The notes under the pieces are model-generated. The model searched no databases. It saw only the letters and a list, made by a program, of their open reading frames with translations, and had not been told where the DNA came from. A program made the position numbers and the translations under genes. This document shows positions 8,787-18,114 of a DNA stretch of 64,000 bases, piece by piece. This DNA is from an uncultured Desulfobacteraceae bacterium. Its GTDB lineage: Bacteria; Desulfobacterota; Desulfobacteria; Desulfobacterales; Desulfatirhabdiaceae. Positions within the stretch are counted from its first letter, which is position 1; each line of letters begins with the position of its first letter. The stretch spans positions 1 through 64,000 of the forward strand of contig CAJBLH010000229.1 of NCBI GenBank assembly GCA_903953895.1, given 5' to 3'.

Positions 8787-10412
8787 TCATGAGGCCGGCT
8801 TCAAGAATATTTTCAACTGGGTGGAGTTTGTATTGTCCTTGCTTCTGGAATAGATGACATCATCCACAATTTGAGAAACGATAAACAAACCAAAGCCGCC
8901 TTCCCGGGAGCCATTGAATTCAGGTTTTGGAACGGTTTCGGGATTGAACCCTTTCCCCTTATCGACAAATTCGATGAGGAGCAGTTCCGGAAACAGCCTG
9001 GCTGCAACCTGAACAGAGGCGCCGGATTGTCCGCAATAGGCATGACGAACGATATTGGTGGCAACTTCGGTGACGGCCAATTCGATAAGCGATATTCGTT
9101 CTTCTCCCAACATCTCTTCAGGGATGATTTTGCAAAAGCTTCGAATAAACTGCCGAATGGCGGACAATTCATTCAAATCGTTTGAAAATGTCATTCTTGA
9201 CTCGACACTCAGCTCTGAGGCCGCAGATTCCAAACCGTCAATCCGCACAACGACACAGGTAAAATCATCCCTGAAAGCGTCTGATCCCGAAAATGAAACA
9301 ATGTCGATCCATACTTTTTCAATGATCTCATTGGGTAAAAATGCAGAGCAGGCATTGACGGATGCCACCAAACGCGCCTCACCAAAAACCTGGCCATCCG
9401 AATTCATGGCTTCGGTAAGTCCGTCGGAATAAAAGAAAAAAAAGTCTCCATGGCCAAATGGAACGGTAATCTGGGCAATAGGCTCGGTTTCCGGAAAACC
9501 CAGCGGCATATTCACCCCCTGAAGCAGGCTGCAGGTTTGGCTGTTCTGATGATATTGAATGGTTCGCATGTGACCGCAATCCACAAATCTCATCTGGTTC
9601 CGTGAAAGATCAAACCGGGCGTAGCACAGGGTGACAAATGTCTCGAGTTCCTCCATCTGGTGAATCATGGCGGAGTGGACTCGGTCGACAATGGCATCGG
9701 GTTCCGGCGGCGCATCCTTGAAAATACAAGCGCATTGAAGCTCATGAATCACACGAAGGAAATAACTCTTGAGTGCTGCACCCAACAGCGCCGATGCGAC
9801 GCCCTTACCCATGACATCACCGACCACAACATCCAGACACTGGGAATTAATAACAAAAAAATCATAAAAGTCGCCGTCGACTTTTTGCGAAGGAATGCTC
9901 CAATTGGCGATTTCGATCCCACAGAAATCTTTGGGAGGAACCCCCATCAACAAGGTCTGTTGAATTCTCGACGCAGTATCGATTTCTTGTTCCCGGGCCT
10001 TAACCAGTTCTGCTTCTACACGGCGCAACCTTCTGGTCTGAGCGTCTGTTTCAATGGCTTTGTCCACCAGAGCAATCAGTTGCCTTGGGTTAAAGGGCTT
10101 TGTGATGTAGTCGAAAGCGCCGTTCCGCATGGATTCGACAGCATTGGAAAAATCATTGCTGGCCGTAAGCATGATGGGAGATATATCCGGAAAATTTTTT
10201 CGGATAAAGCGCAGGCAGTCGATGCCTCCCATGATCGGCATATCCAGATCCAGAATGACGGCGCAGATCTCGTTTGAAAGCAGATCTGCCGCCTCTTTTC
10301 CGTTCTTTGCAGATATGACTTCGAACCCGCTCTTCTTGAAAATTCTTTCAAGAATGACCAGAATGACCGGATCATCATCTACAATCAGGATTTTCCCGCG
10401 AAGGGGATTCAT
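8787..10412 (-). CDS. Response regulator with PP2C phosphatase and HATPase (RsbU/RsbW-type) domains
   Basis: A 541-residue signalling protein. Residues 1-125 are a receiver domain with acidic pair Asp12-Asp13, phosphoacceptor Asp55 in 'VILDLDMP' and the Lys in 'YITKPF'. After a short coiled-coil linker comes a SpoIIE/PP2C Ser/Thr phosphatase (about 165-395; 'DGDFYDFF', 'GDVMGKG', 'YSDGLTEAMN', 'DDFTCVVV'). The C-terminal 130 residues are a GHKL ATPase like anti-sigma kinases ('ELAVTEVATNIVRHAY', 'GGFGLFIV'). It likely couples a two-component input to a partner-switching output, with both phosphatase and kinase in one chain. AAGGA precedes the ATG. It lies 21 bases after pal on the same strand. 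Confidence 0.9.
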   Translation of the reverse strand: MNPLRGKILIVDDDPVILVILERIFKKSGFEVISAKNGKEAADLLSNEICAVILDLDMPIMGGIDCLRFIRKNFPDISPIMLTASNDFSNAVESMRNGAFDYITKPFNPRQLIALVDKAIETDAQTRRLRRVEAELVKAREQEIDTASRIQQTLLMGVPPKDFCGIEIANWSIPSQKVDGDFYDFFVINSQCLDVVVGDVMGKGVASALLGAALKSYFLRVIHELQCACIFKDAPPEPDAIVDRVHSAMIHQMEELETFVTLCYARFDLSRNQMRFVDCGHMRTIQYHQNSQTCSLLQGVNMPLGFPETEPIAQITVPFGHGDFFFFYSDGLTEAMNSDGQVFGEARLVASVNACSAFLPNEIIEKVWIDIVSFSGSDAFRDDFTCVVVRIDGLESAASELSVESRMTFSNDLNELSAIRQFIRSFCKIIPEEMLGEERISLIELAVTEVATNIVRHAYCGQSGASVQVAARLFPELLLIEFVDKGKGFNPETVPKPEFNGSREGGFGLFIVSQIVDDVIYSRSKDNTNSTQLKIFLKPAS

Positions 10413-10433
10413 GTTGCGATCCTTCGCACAACT

Positions 10434-11039
10434 CTATTTTTTGATCTCGAAATGCACGCGGCGATTGGCGGCCCATGCCGTTTCATTGCGGCCCGGATTG
10501 GCTGGTTTCTCTTTGCCGTAGCTGATCGATGTCAGCCTTGAGGCAGGTATCCCCAGGTCCACCAAAAACGACATGGCGCTGGCGGCCCGCCGTTCTCCCA
10601 AAGCCAGGTTGTACGCCACGGTTCCCCGGTCATCCGTATGGCCTTCAACGGAGACAGAAACATTCGGATTGCTGCGCAACCATTCCGCTTTGCGTTTCAG
10701 AACATCCCTGGCTTCAGGAATCAGCGATGCACTGTCAAACTCAAAATAAATGTCTTCCGAAACAAAACTGCCTCGTGTTGCCGATTTATCAGCGTCCAGC
10801 CCAGCCCCCCCCCCAGCTCTGCCGGCGCCGGCTGCTTGATCCTTTAACTGCTGCTCATCAAAAGCCTTCTGTCTGGCAAGGGCGTCCTGCCTGGCCTTCT
10901 CAGCAGCCCTTGCCGCTTCATCCGAAGACTGGGTACCCGTCGGATCGGAATAAATTTTTTTCTTGGAACATGAAGCCATAAAGGTCATTGCCGGCAAAAC
11001 CATCATCAGAGTCAACAAAATCCAGATCTTTTTTCTCAT
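10434..11039 (-). CDS. pal: Peptidoglycan-associated lipoprotein (Pal), OmpA-like
   Basis: A lipoprotein of 201 residues. Signal peptide and lipobox MASC are followed by a charged Ala/Lys/Gln-rich linker and a C-terminal OmpA-like peptidoglycan-binding domain ('YFEFDSASL', 'VEGHTDDRG', 'YNLALGERRA', 'NRRVHFEI'). It tethers the outer membrane to peptidoglycan. ATG 11039 is preferred because AAGGATG is well spaced; ATG 11048 would add three residues but abuts the ribosome-binding site. The Gly-rich linker is encoded by a run of nine C (plus strand, about 10806-10814), a possible slippage site. No tolB, tolQ or tolR is adjacent. Confidence 0.85.
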   Translation of the reverse strand: MRKKIWILLTLMMVLPAMTFMASCSKKKIYSDPTGTQSSDEAARAAEKARQDALARQKAFDEQQLKDQAAGAGRAGGGAGLDADKSATRGSFVSEDIYFEFDSASLIPEARDVLKRKAEWLRSNPNVSVSVEGHTDDRGTVAYNLALGERRAASAMSFLVDLGIPASRLTSISYGKEKPANPGRNETAWAANRRVHFEIKK

Positions 11040-11356
11040 GCTGCCCATCCTTTTCTTTCAATGCACTGAAGCTGTTACAAGATTTAAATCAAAAAAACCA
11101 ATGGTAATAAAAATTCCATGATCCAAGTATTACTTTATTAACGTTCAAGCGCATGAAAATCAACAATATTTTCATGCGGGTTGGCATCTAACTGCTTAGA
11201 ATATCAGCAGTGACGCCGCCATGGTAAATCTCGACATGGAATTTTTCCAAAACAGAACAAGTGTTCGTTTATGCTTGACAGGATATGACCTGAATGACAT
11301 AAAAATGGTATCTTCTGATCACGATACATTGCTAACACTCTGGAGGCATTTCATCA
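11040..11356. other. Intergenic region between pal and the decayed synthetase
   Basis: About 315 bases without a convincing gene. Apart from the promoter-like pair listed separately, only AT-rich stretches consistent with two divergent promoters are visible: 11060-11130 would serve pal and 11270-11305 the plus-strand gene. No RNA gene or riboswitch was recognised. Confidence 0.4.
11275..11303 (+). promoter_or_regulatory. Sigma70-like promoter candidate
   Basis: A perfect -35 TTGACA (11275-11280) is followed after 17 bases by CATAAA (11298-11303), a four-of-six match to the -10 consensus. It lies about 50 bases upstream of the start of the decayed acyl-CoA synthetase and would have driven it. 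Read by eye only. Confidence 0.45.
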
Positions 11357-12710
11357 ATGGAATTTTTTTTTAATCCAAAAGGGATCGCTCTGATCGGCGT
11401 AACAACACATACCGCCAAAGGGGGATTTTCCATCCTGACAAACCTTTTAAAAGGCTTTGGGGGAAAAATTTATCCTGTAAATCCAAGATATTCCTCAATC
11501 GGCGGCCTGACCTGTCACCCCCGTGTTCTGGATGTTCCGGATCCGGTGGACCTGGCGATTGTCTTTGTTCCGGCGCCGCAGGTTCCGATGCCGTTCGCGA
11601 ATGTGCGATGTGCAACATTCCCGGTGTTATGATCGAGTCCGGTGGATTTTCTGAAACAGGAGATGCAGGGAAAAAACTTCAGGATCAGTTGCGAAGGATT
11701 TCTCAGGAAACCGGTATCAGGGTGTGGGGGCCCAACTGCATGGGACTGGTGGATGCTGTCCAGCGCCATGTATTCAACGCTTTCCGGCAGAATCGCCGTT
11801 CTAACCTACAGCGGCGGAGCCGGGATTGTTTCTGCAGATTTCATTGAAAAATCGGGGCTGAAAGTGGCTGAGCTGTCTTCCGAGACCCGGCAGTCTTTAA
11901 AAACCGTCTTTCCGGACTGGATGCTGATTTCCAATCCCATCGATCTATGGCCTGCGGTTGAAAAAAGCGGTGGAGAAAAAACATACAGGGCCGCCATAGA
12001 GGCGGTTTGCGCCGACCCCGGGGTAGATGCAATTTTCCTGCACTTGTTTGCAGGGGGATTTGCCCTTAATTTCGACCTGTCGCTGGTGGCGGACAGGGTT
12101 AAATCATCCGGAAAACCCGTGATTGTATGGCTGATCGGTGAACAAAATATCCGACACCGGTATTCCGGTGGTCTCGGAGAAAATCGTCGATACCCTGTCT
12201 GAAGCCAAAGCAGCGGCATCGCGCTTTGGCTTTCCCATCGTCATGAAAGGCGTTATTCCTGGGGTTGTCCACAAGACAGAACTGGGGTTGGTTAAAATCG
12301 GCATTCATTCAAACGAAATGCTTGAAAACGCTTTTTCAGATATTCGCACCGCTATGCCGACCGGCGGCAGAATTCTGATTCAACAGCAGATCGAGGGAAG
12401 TATCGAACTGATTGCTGGTTTTCTTCGTGATCGACAGTTCGGCCCCTGTGTCATGCTGGGACTGGGCGGCATTTTTGCCGAGGCTCTGGAAGATACGGTT
12501 TTTGCCGTTGCACCACTCAGCCGCAAAGACGCCTTTCATCTGATGGATCAGATTCGCGCGCAAAAAGTCTTGAACGGATTTCGCAACTCCCTTCCGGTAG
12601 ACCGTGATGGACTGTCCGACATATTAATTCAGATGATCCAGTTCTACTTTCGTAAGAGGGCGATCCGTTACGCCAATCCCTATGGCTTTGCTTTGACAGC
12701 GTGCACATAA
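11357..12710 (+). pseudogene. Decayed ADP-forming acyl-CoA synthetase (acetate-CoA ligase, alpha-beta type)
   Basis: Parts of one protein are spread over three frames. The N-terminal CoA-binding domain (NPKGIALIGV) runs in one frame to about 11590 and continues in another ('GVMIESGGFSE', 'VWGPNCMGLVDAV') to about 11780. It returns to the first frame for the ligase-CoA segment ('GRIAVLTYSGGAGIVSADF', 'SNPIDLWPA'), then shifts near 12150 to the ATP-grasp part ('FGFPIVMKGVIPGVVHKTE', 'GGRILIQQQIEG'). At least three frameshifts are needed. The segment between MGLVDA and GRIAV is shorter than usual, and the C-terminal 'DINP' region is missing, replaced by the opposite-strand zinc-ribbon gene. The intact enzyme would conserve acyl-CoA energy as ATP, a natural partner of the iorAB genes further right. 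Confidence 0.8.
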
Positions 12711-13277
12711 ACCGGTTTTTTTGTTGTATGCCGGCACTGCTGGGTGAACCGGACACATTGGTTGACCGACAATTGGAATCCTTTTGGTTTTCCCCTTTAA
12801 AAAAGAAATAACGGATGGGTGTTTGTCGTGTTCGATCAAGCCGTTTACCCTGAGTTTCCATTTACAAGAAGAACATAACTGTTTTCCAATATCGACAGCC
12901 GATGATTCAGGATGATACAGGCATTTGATTACTTTCTTTGATTCGGCTGGTTTTTCAGTTTTTTGGGTAGAGGGAGAGGTTGTTTTTCTCTCTTTGACGG
13001 GAGGGGATGAAACGACCTCGGGCGGTAAATGTTCTGCTGCTACATCGGCATGTTGATCCTCTTGAAGAGGGGTGGTTTCCGGAGATGCAATAGACTGCTT
13101 CATCAAAGCGATGGCTTTAACTTTGATGTTCTGAAGGTCTCTTTCTTTCTGATCAATCATCAGCTCGATAGCCTTAACAAGCGTTCTATAACCATCGATT
13201 TCTTTTATATAGGTCTGCGCCAGTTCATCATATGTCTTGAAAAAATCAAATTCCTCATCCTTGATCGTAATAGACAT
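12624..13277 (-). CDS. Zinc-ribbon protein of unknown function
   Basis: A 217-residue protein, not recognised. Residues 1-75 are predicted helical with charged repeats. A Pro/Ser/Thr/Lys-rich disordered linker (about 80-120) leads to a C-terminal half with two Cys/His clusters: 'CLYHP' plus CSSC, and 'CPVHP' plus CARC, spaced like zinc ribbons. ATG 13277 is chosen because AAGGA lies six bases upstream; a TTG at 13292 overlapping the trpS stop is the alternative. It follows trpS closely and is probably its operon partner. Its 3' end covers the last 87 bases of the decayed synthetase on the other strand, so it may have been placed there by the rearrangement that truncated that gene. Confidence 0.65.
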   Translation of the reverse strand: MSITIKDEEFDFFKTYDELAQTYIKEIDGYRTLVKAIELMIDQKERDLQNIKVKAIALMKQSIASPETTPLQEDQHADVAAEHLPPEVVSSPPVKERKTTSPSTQKTEKPAESKKVIKCLYHPESSAVDIGKQLCSSCKWKLRVNGLIEHDKHPSVISFLKGKTKRIPIVGQPMCPVHPAVPAYNKKTGLCARCQSKAIGIGVTDRPLTKVELDHLN

Positions 13278-13288
13278 GTTATTTCCTT

Positions 13289-14275
13289 TCAAATGTGTAT
13301 TGCACTTCGAACTTCCTGCATGGTCTGCCGGGCCACGGCCTGGGCTTTCTCATTTCCGGATGCGATAATTTCCCGAACCATTTCGGGCCGATCTTCGAAG
13401 TATTTACGTTTTTCCCGGATCGGGGTAAGGGCGTTGATCAAATTTTCCGCCATGATTTTTTTGCAGTCCACGCAACCGATGGCGGCGGACCGGCACTGGC
13501 CGTCGATTTCAGTTCCAACGGCTTGGGGTGAATAAAGCTTGTGAAATTCAAAGACATTGCATATCTCGGGATTTCCCGGGTCTTTTCTTCTGGCCCGGTT
13601 GGGATCGGTAACCATGGTGGAAACCTTGGCGCGGATGTCTTCTGGGGAATCGGAAAGATAAATGGCATTGTTGTAGCTCTTGCTCATTTTACGCCGATCC
13701 AGACCCAGAATTTTGGATGACTCGGTCAAGATGGCGTCCGGTTCCGGAAATACGTTACCATAAAGATAATTGAACCGCCTGGCGATTTCCCGGGTGATTT
13801 CGATGTGGGGAACCTGATCGATGCCGACCGGTACGCCGCTGGCCTTGTACATGATGATGTCCGCCGCCTGAAGCACCGGGTATCCCAGAAAGCCGAAGGT
13901 GGACAGATCCTTGTTTTCAAGCTGGATGATCTGATCCTTATAGGTAGGATTGCGTTCCAGCCAGGGAACCGGGGTAATCATCGAAAGCAGCAGGAAGAGC
14001 TCGGCATGCTCCATCACACTGGACTGGACAAAGAGCGTGCATTTTTCCGGAGACAGGCCGGCGCTCATCCAGTCGATCATCACTTCCTGAACAAATCGCT
14101 GGATGTTTCCCGGGTTTTCATAGTCGCTGGTCAGGGCGTGCCAGTCGGCGATAAAGAAAAAACAGTCATATGTTTCCTGCATGGCGATCCAGTTATCCAG
14201 TGCGCCGTGGTAATTCCCGAGATGAAGGGGGCCGGTCGGCCGCATCCCGCTTAAAATCCTTTTTTTTACCGTCAT
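13289..14275 (-). CDS. trpS: Tryptophan-tRNA ligase
   Basis: A 328-residue class I aminoacyl-tRNA synthetase, normal length for bacterial TrpRS. The HIGH-equivalent motif is PLHLGNY within 'GMRPTGPLHLGNYHGAL', and the KMSKS loop is intact ('RRKMSKSYNNAIYL'). The tryptophan-pocket segment 'GVPVGIDQVPHIEITREIARRFN' region is present. It charges tRNA-Trp with tryptophan. AGGAG lies seven to eight bases before the ATG. It sits 73 bases downstream of the tRNA nucleotidyltransferase fusion; that gap carries a run of eight C. The zinc-ribbon gene follows immediately. Confidence 0.95.
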   Translation of the reverse strand: MTVKKRILSGMRPTGPLHLGNYHGALDNWIAMQETYDCFFFIADWHALTSDYENPGNIQRFVQEVMIDWMSAGLSPEKCTLFVQSSVMEHAELFLLLSMITPVPWLERNPTYKDQIIQLENKDLSTFGFLGYPVLQAADIIMYKASGVPVGIDQVPHIEITREIARRFNYLYGNVFPEPDAILTESSKILGLDRRKMSKSYNNAIYLSDSPEDIRAKVSTMVTDPNRARRKDPGNPEICNVFEFHKLYSPQAVGTEIDGQCRSAAIGCVDCKKIMAENLINALTPIREKRKYFEDRPEMVREIIASGNEKAQAVARQTMQEVRSAIHI

Positions 14276-14348
14276 AAAAAAACTCCTGTTAAATAGTTGA
14301 ATCGTAGCCCTGGCTGCAGTACTCCTCCCCCCCCAGCCACCTACCTTT

Positions 14349-17030
14349 TCACGAAGGGGCGTGTTCTTCAGACTTCAGCCTTTTTTCAACAAATGCCAAT
14401 TCATCTTCCCGTGTCTTGAGCATGCCGTTCACTTTCTCGTTTCGAAGAACCTGAAGTATCTCCCGGTAAATGGGTCCGGGTGCAACCCCCATTTTGAGAA
14501 TATCCTTACCGGTTACAGCAGGCTGAATATAGCGCAGCGTTACATAGTAGCTGGAAATCGCCCGTTTAACCCGCTCCAGACGCGTTGCAGCCATCATAAA
14601 GAGAATCAACTCGGTTTTAAATACAGACAGCTTTTCGCAGAGTACATGGTTGGGGACGGTTGTATTCCGCTCTAGCCAGAACAGAGTTCGCTCCGCGGCA
14701 AAACGGTCTTTGCAGAGCAGCGTGCAATACCGGGGCGTCAGTTCCAAGCGTATGCAGATATCTTCCGTTACCTTTACATCTGTACTGCGGATAATGGCCA
14801 GAAAATAAACCGGCCATTTCATATAAGATTCTTCGAGAAAAAGCAAATCATGCCAGGAAATCACTTTTTTAACGGATTCCAGCAGCACCGTCATGTCCGC
14901 CGACAGTTGAAGCGTGGGGTGGATGACTTTCAACAATAGAAAATCATCCAGTCTCATGATGGCAGGCACCGGATTTTCTTCTTCGAGGATCTGCCGGATC
15001 TCGCTGAAAATTCTGCGTCCGATCAACCGGGAGAACAAATCCATTTTGACGGCGTTGTCGATCAGGCCGCTGGTCAGTTTTCCGATGGTAAAGCCGAATC
15101 GCTGTTCGAACTTGATGGCCCGAAACGCCCGGGTGGGATCTTCCACAAAGCTTAAGTTATGCAGCACCCGAATGCTTTTTTCCTTGATATCTTTCTGCGC
15201 GGAAAAAAAGTCGATCAGGATGCCGAATCGCTCTGGATTCAACTGGATTGACAAGGTATTGATGGTAAAGTCTCTGCGGAAAAGATCCAGCTTGATGGAA
15301 CTCATTTCGACAATGGGCATGGCCGTGGGAAATTTGTAATATTCCATCCGGGCGGACGCCACATCGATCTTGAAACCATCCGCCAGCGTAATGACGGCGG
15401 TTCCAAAATTGGCATGGGTATGAACCCGGGCATGGTTTCTGGCCGCAAATTCTTTGGCAAAGGCAATGCCGTCCCCCTCGATCACGATATCCACATCGTC
15501 GTTGGGCCGGTACAGAAAGAGATCCCGAACGAAACCACCCACCACATAAGCGCCGACACTTAGTTGGGTGGCGACTTCACCCAGTGTTCTCAAAAGCGCC
15601 AGTACCCGGTCGGACAGTCTTTCGTTCATGAAATTGAGGATGTTGCGGGTTCGGGCATGGGTGATATCTTTGCCGGGATCAAACTGGTTTTCCGAATTGT
15701 TCTGAGTCTGCCGGGCCAGAATGTTCAACAGGTCGGTTCGGGTGATCACGCCGATAATGACATCCCGGTCCACAACCGGCAGTACCCGCTGCTTATTTTC
15801 GATAATTTTCTGCTGAATCTCCGGCATATCCGCATCCGGTGCGACCCAGGCCATGTCTGTGGTCATGTAATCCCGAACCGGCACCGCGTCGAGCTGATGA
15901 AAAAGGGCTTTTTCAATGACCTGGCGGGAGATGAAACCCAGCAGATCGTCTTTACAGTCCGGTGTTTCCGTAACCACCAGTGCATTGATGTTGTAGCGGG
16001 TCAACAAATCGGCCGCTTCCTTGCAGGACACATCTGCTCCGACAGTGATGGCCGGGGAAGACATGATATCCTTGGCCTTCCGTCTGGCCCGTACTTTGCT
16101 GTAAAGAATTTCCAGAAGGCGATGCTCCACCTGGGCCAGGGTCTGTTCCTTCAATGTGGCCGATGCCGCATAACTGTGCCCGCCACCACCCAGAAGTGTT
16201 ACGATGGCGCCGACATCTACTTCGGGAATCCGGCTTCGGGCCACGACATGAACCTTGTTTTCCATGCCGGCAATGGCGAAAATGGCGTTCAGATTCTCCA
16301 TCTTGATGAATTTGTGAACCAGTACGGCAAAATCCGGAATGTAATTATCGCTGATGATACTGGTCAGGACGATGTCGATGCCGTTGATCATGTAATGTGT
16401 TGCCGACTGGATCATATCGTTCAACAGGCTGATCTGCTCGGGGCTGATTTCTCGGGCGATCATCGAGGAAATGGTATTGAGATTGGCGCCCTTGGACAGC
16501 AGAAATGCGGCGGCGGTAAAATCATCTTCAGTTGTGGAGGGAAAGGTAAAAGAACCAGTGTCTTCGTAAATCCCCAGGCAGAGAATGGTGGCCTCGTCCG
16601 GCGTGATATCGATTTTTTTTTCCCGGAGAATATCTGTCAGGATGGTGACGGTGGCGCCGGTCAATCGGCTGACGCCGTAATCAGCCTTGATATCGGTGAC
16701 CATGGGCGGATGGTGATCATAAATATGAACTTCGACATCCTGTCGGTCGATAATGGCTGAAAATTTGCCGATGCGGCCGGGCTGCCGGGTATCCACCAGC
16801 ACTAGTTTCTTGATGCGGGCAAAATCGATGTGCTTCATCTCTTCCATATTGAAGAGATAGACCATGGAACTGATAAAAAAGTTGCGCAGATTTTTTTCCT
16901 GCGAGCCAGGAAACACCACCAGAGCTTCCGGATAGAGTTTCTGCGCGGCCAGCATGGACGCCACAGCATCGAAGTCCGCATTCATATGGGTGGTGATGAT
17001 GGTCAGATCGTTTTCAGGGGACAACTTCAC
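14349..17030 (-). CDS. DHH-CBS-CBS-tRNA nucleotidyltransferase/poly(A) polymerase fusion (A-adding type)
   Basis: An approximately 893-residue fusion. Residues 1-310 are a DHH/DHHA1 phosphoesterase ('THMNADFDAVAS', 'DTRQPGRIG', 'DHHPP', 'GGGGHSYAAS'). About 310-450 are two CBS domains. About 470-890 are a class II nucleotidyltransferase with head motif GGFVRDL and catalytic 'DDVDIVIEG', then the RNA-binding segment 'EDPTRAFRAIKFEQRFGF'. The layout matches A-adding enzymes that, with a separate CC-adding enzyme, build the tRNA 3' CCA. The DHH part suggests nanoRNA or cyclic-nucleotide hydrolysis, and the CBS pair suggests adenylate sensing. GTG 17030 is preferred (GAGGA four bases upstream); TTG 17045 is also open. 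Confidence 0.85.
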   Translation of the reverse strand: MKLSPENDLTIITTHMNADFDAVASMLAAQKLYPEALVVFPGSQEKNLRNFFISSMVYLFNMEEMKHIDFARIKKLVLVDTRQPGRIGKFSAIIDRQDVEVHIYDHHPPMVTDIKADYGVSRLTGATVTILTDILREKKIDITPDEATILCLGIYEDTGSFTFPSTTEDDFTAAAFLLSKGANLNTISSMIAREISPEQISLLNDMIQSATHYMINGIDIVLTSIISDNYIPDFAVLVHKFIKMENLNAIFAIAGMENKVHVVARSRIPEVDVGAIVTLLGGGGHSYAASATLKEQTLAQVEHRLLEILYSKVRARRKAKDIMSSPAITVGADVSCKEAADLLTRYNINALVVTETPDCKDDLLGFISRQVIEKALFHQLDAVPVRDYMTTDMAWVAPDADMPEIQQKIIENKQRVLPVVDRDVIIGVITRTDLLNILARQTQNNSENQFDPGKDITHARTRNILNFMNERLSDRVLALLRTLGEVATQLSVGAYVVGGFVRDLFLYRPNDDVDIVIEGDGIAFAKEFAARNHARVHTHANFGTAVITLADGFKIDVASARMEYYKFPTAMPIVEMSSIKLDLFRRDFTINTLSIQLNPERFGILIDFFSAQKDIKEKSIRVLHNLSFVEDPTRAFRAIKFEQRFGFTIGKLTSGLIDNAVKMDLFSRLIGRRIFSEIRQILEEENPVPAIMRLDDFLLLKVIHPTLQLSADMTVLLESVKKVISWHDLLFLEESYMKWPVYFLAIIRSTDVKVTEDICIRLELTPRYCTLLCKDRFAAERTLFWLERNTTVPNHVLCEKLSVFKTELILFMMAATRLERVKRAISSYYVTLRYIQPAVTGKDILKMGVAPGPIYREILQVLRNEKVNGMLKTREDELAFVEKRLKSEEHAPS

Positions 17031-17058
17031 ATCTTCCTCTTGCAAGGGATCAGAAAAT

Positions 17059-17089
17059 CAGGGATCGGAAAACCGGTACCTGATCCCTG
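17059..17089. repeat. Inverted repeat CAGGGATC/GATCCCTG
   Basis: CAGGGATC (17059-17066) pairs with GATCCCTG (17082-17089) across a 15-base loop in the gap between ddl and the nucleotidyltransferase fusion. It belongs by sequence to the 'CCTGnnCCCTG' family seen again at 33.1, 36.5 and 45.6 kb. Confidence 0.4.
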
Positions 17090-17153
17090 CCCTTATAATT
17101 GATTTGACAGAAAAAAGACAGGAATTTCAGGTAAAAGAAAGACGATGAAGGGG

Positions 17154-18101
17154 CTATGCGCGCTTGGGCCGGCTTTCCATCCCCAGTTCGATCAGGATAT
17201 CCATAAGCCGTGAAAAAGAAATACCGGCGGTTTTTGCAGCGCGCGGCAGCAGGCTGGTTTCGGTCATTCCCGGAATGGTATTGGTTTCAAGAACATACAG
17301 CTCTCGGTCCTTCAACATCATATCTGTGCGGCTGTAGCCTTCACAGAACAAAGCCCGATGCGCCATGATGGCGTAAGTCTGAGCTTTTTCGGTCAGGGTG
17401 TCATCGATACGGGCCGGACAGATTTCCTGGCTGGCGCCGGGCAGATATTTGGCATGGTAGTCGAAAAATTCATAGCGGGTGTCTGGGATGATTTCAATGA
17501 CCGGAAGCGCAGTTATATCCCGATTGCCGAAAACCCCGACCGTCAGCTCGGTTCCTTGAATGTAGGTTTCGACCACCAGGGTATCGCCATAACGAAGGGC
17601 TTCGCGAATCGCGGGTTCCAGAATGTCTCTTGTTTTTACGATGGCCATGCCGATGCTGGATCCGCCTTTGGCCGGTTTGATGACCAGTGGAAGGCCGATG
17701 CGTTCCAGGCAGGTTTCAACTTTCGACCCGTCGTCCCGGTGGATTGTAATGTAAGCAGGGGTGGGGATGCCCGATGTTTCGTAAAGCTGTTTGGAAACGA
17801 GCTTATCCATGGCAATGGCGCTTCCCAGGACACCGGATCCCTGATAGGGGATGCCCAGAAGATCCAGCAGCCCCTGAACGGTACCATCTTCACCGAATTG
17901 GCCGTGCAGGATGATCAGGGCCACATCGATGAGCGCGGCATCGGCCACCAGGCGGCCGATGTCCGTTTGGGGGTCATACCGGAGTACGCGATATTTATCC
18001 TTGTCTAGCGCTGCGTAAACCTGATCGCCACTTTTCAGCGACACCTCACGTTCCGAAGAAATGCCGCCGGAAATCAATGCAACGGTAAGTGGCGCTCTCA
18101 T
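17154..18101 (-). CDS. ddl: D-alanine--D-alanine ligase
   Basis: A 315-residue ATP-grasp ligase of standard DdlB size that makes D-Ala-D-Ala for peptidoglycan. Seen: N-terminal 'GGISSEREVSLKSG', substrate loop 'HGQFGEDGTVQGLLDLLGIP' region, ATP-grasp 'KPAKGGSSIGM', the catalytic 'GYSRTDMM' segment and metal-binding 'ETNTIPGMTE'. AAGGA precedes the ATG. The gene starts 13 bases after the stop of the membrane-protein gene, so it belongs to the DUF1992-membrane protein-ddl group. It lies outside any mur/fts cluster. Cytoplasmic. Confidence 0.95.
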   Translation of the reverse strand: MRAPLTVALISGGISSEREVSLKSGDQVYAALDKDKYRVLRYDPQTDIGRLVADAALIDVALIILHGQFGEDGTVQGLLDLLGIPYQGSGVLGSAIAMDKLVSKQLYETSGIPTPAYITIHRDDGSKVETCLERIGLPLVIKPAKGGSSIGMAIVKTRDILEPAIREALRYGDTLVVETYIQGTELTVGVFGNRDITALPVIEIIPDTRYEFFDYHAKYLPGASQEICPARIDDTLTEKAQTYAIMAHRALFCEGYSRTDMMLKDRELYVLETNTIPGMTETSLLPRAAKTAGISFSRLMDILIELGMESRPKRA

Positions 18102-18114
18102 GCTGAAACGTCCT

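Noticed and set aside
10806-10814. Nine-C run in pal as a frameshift
   Set aside because: The pal frame is intact through it and the downstream OmpA domain is complete, so it is only a slippage-prone tract.
15564-16760. 398-codon open frame antisense to the nucleotidyltransferase fusion
   Set aside because: It mirrors a well-supported coding frame, has no ribosome-binding site or known domain, and its His/Gly/Asp-rich composition is that expected of an antisense shadow.
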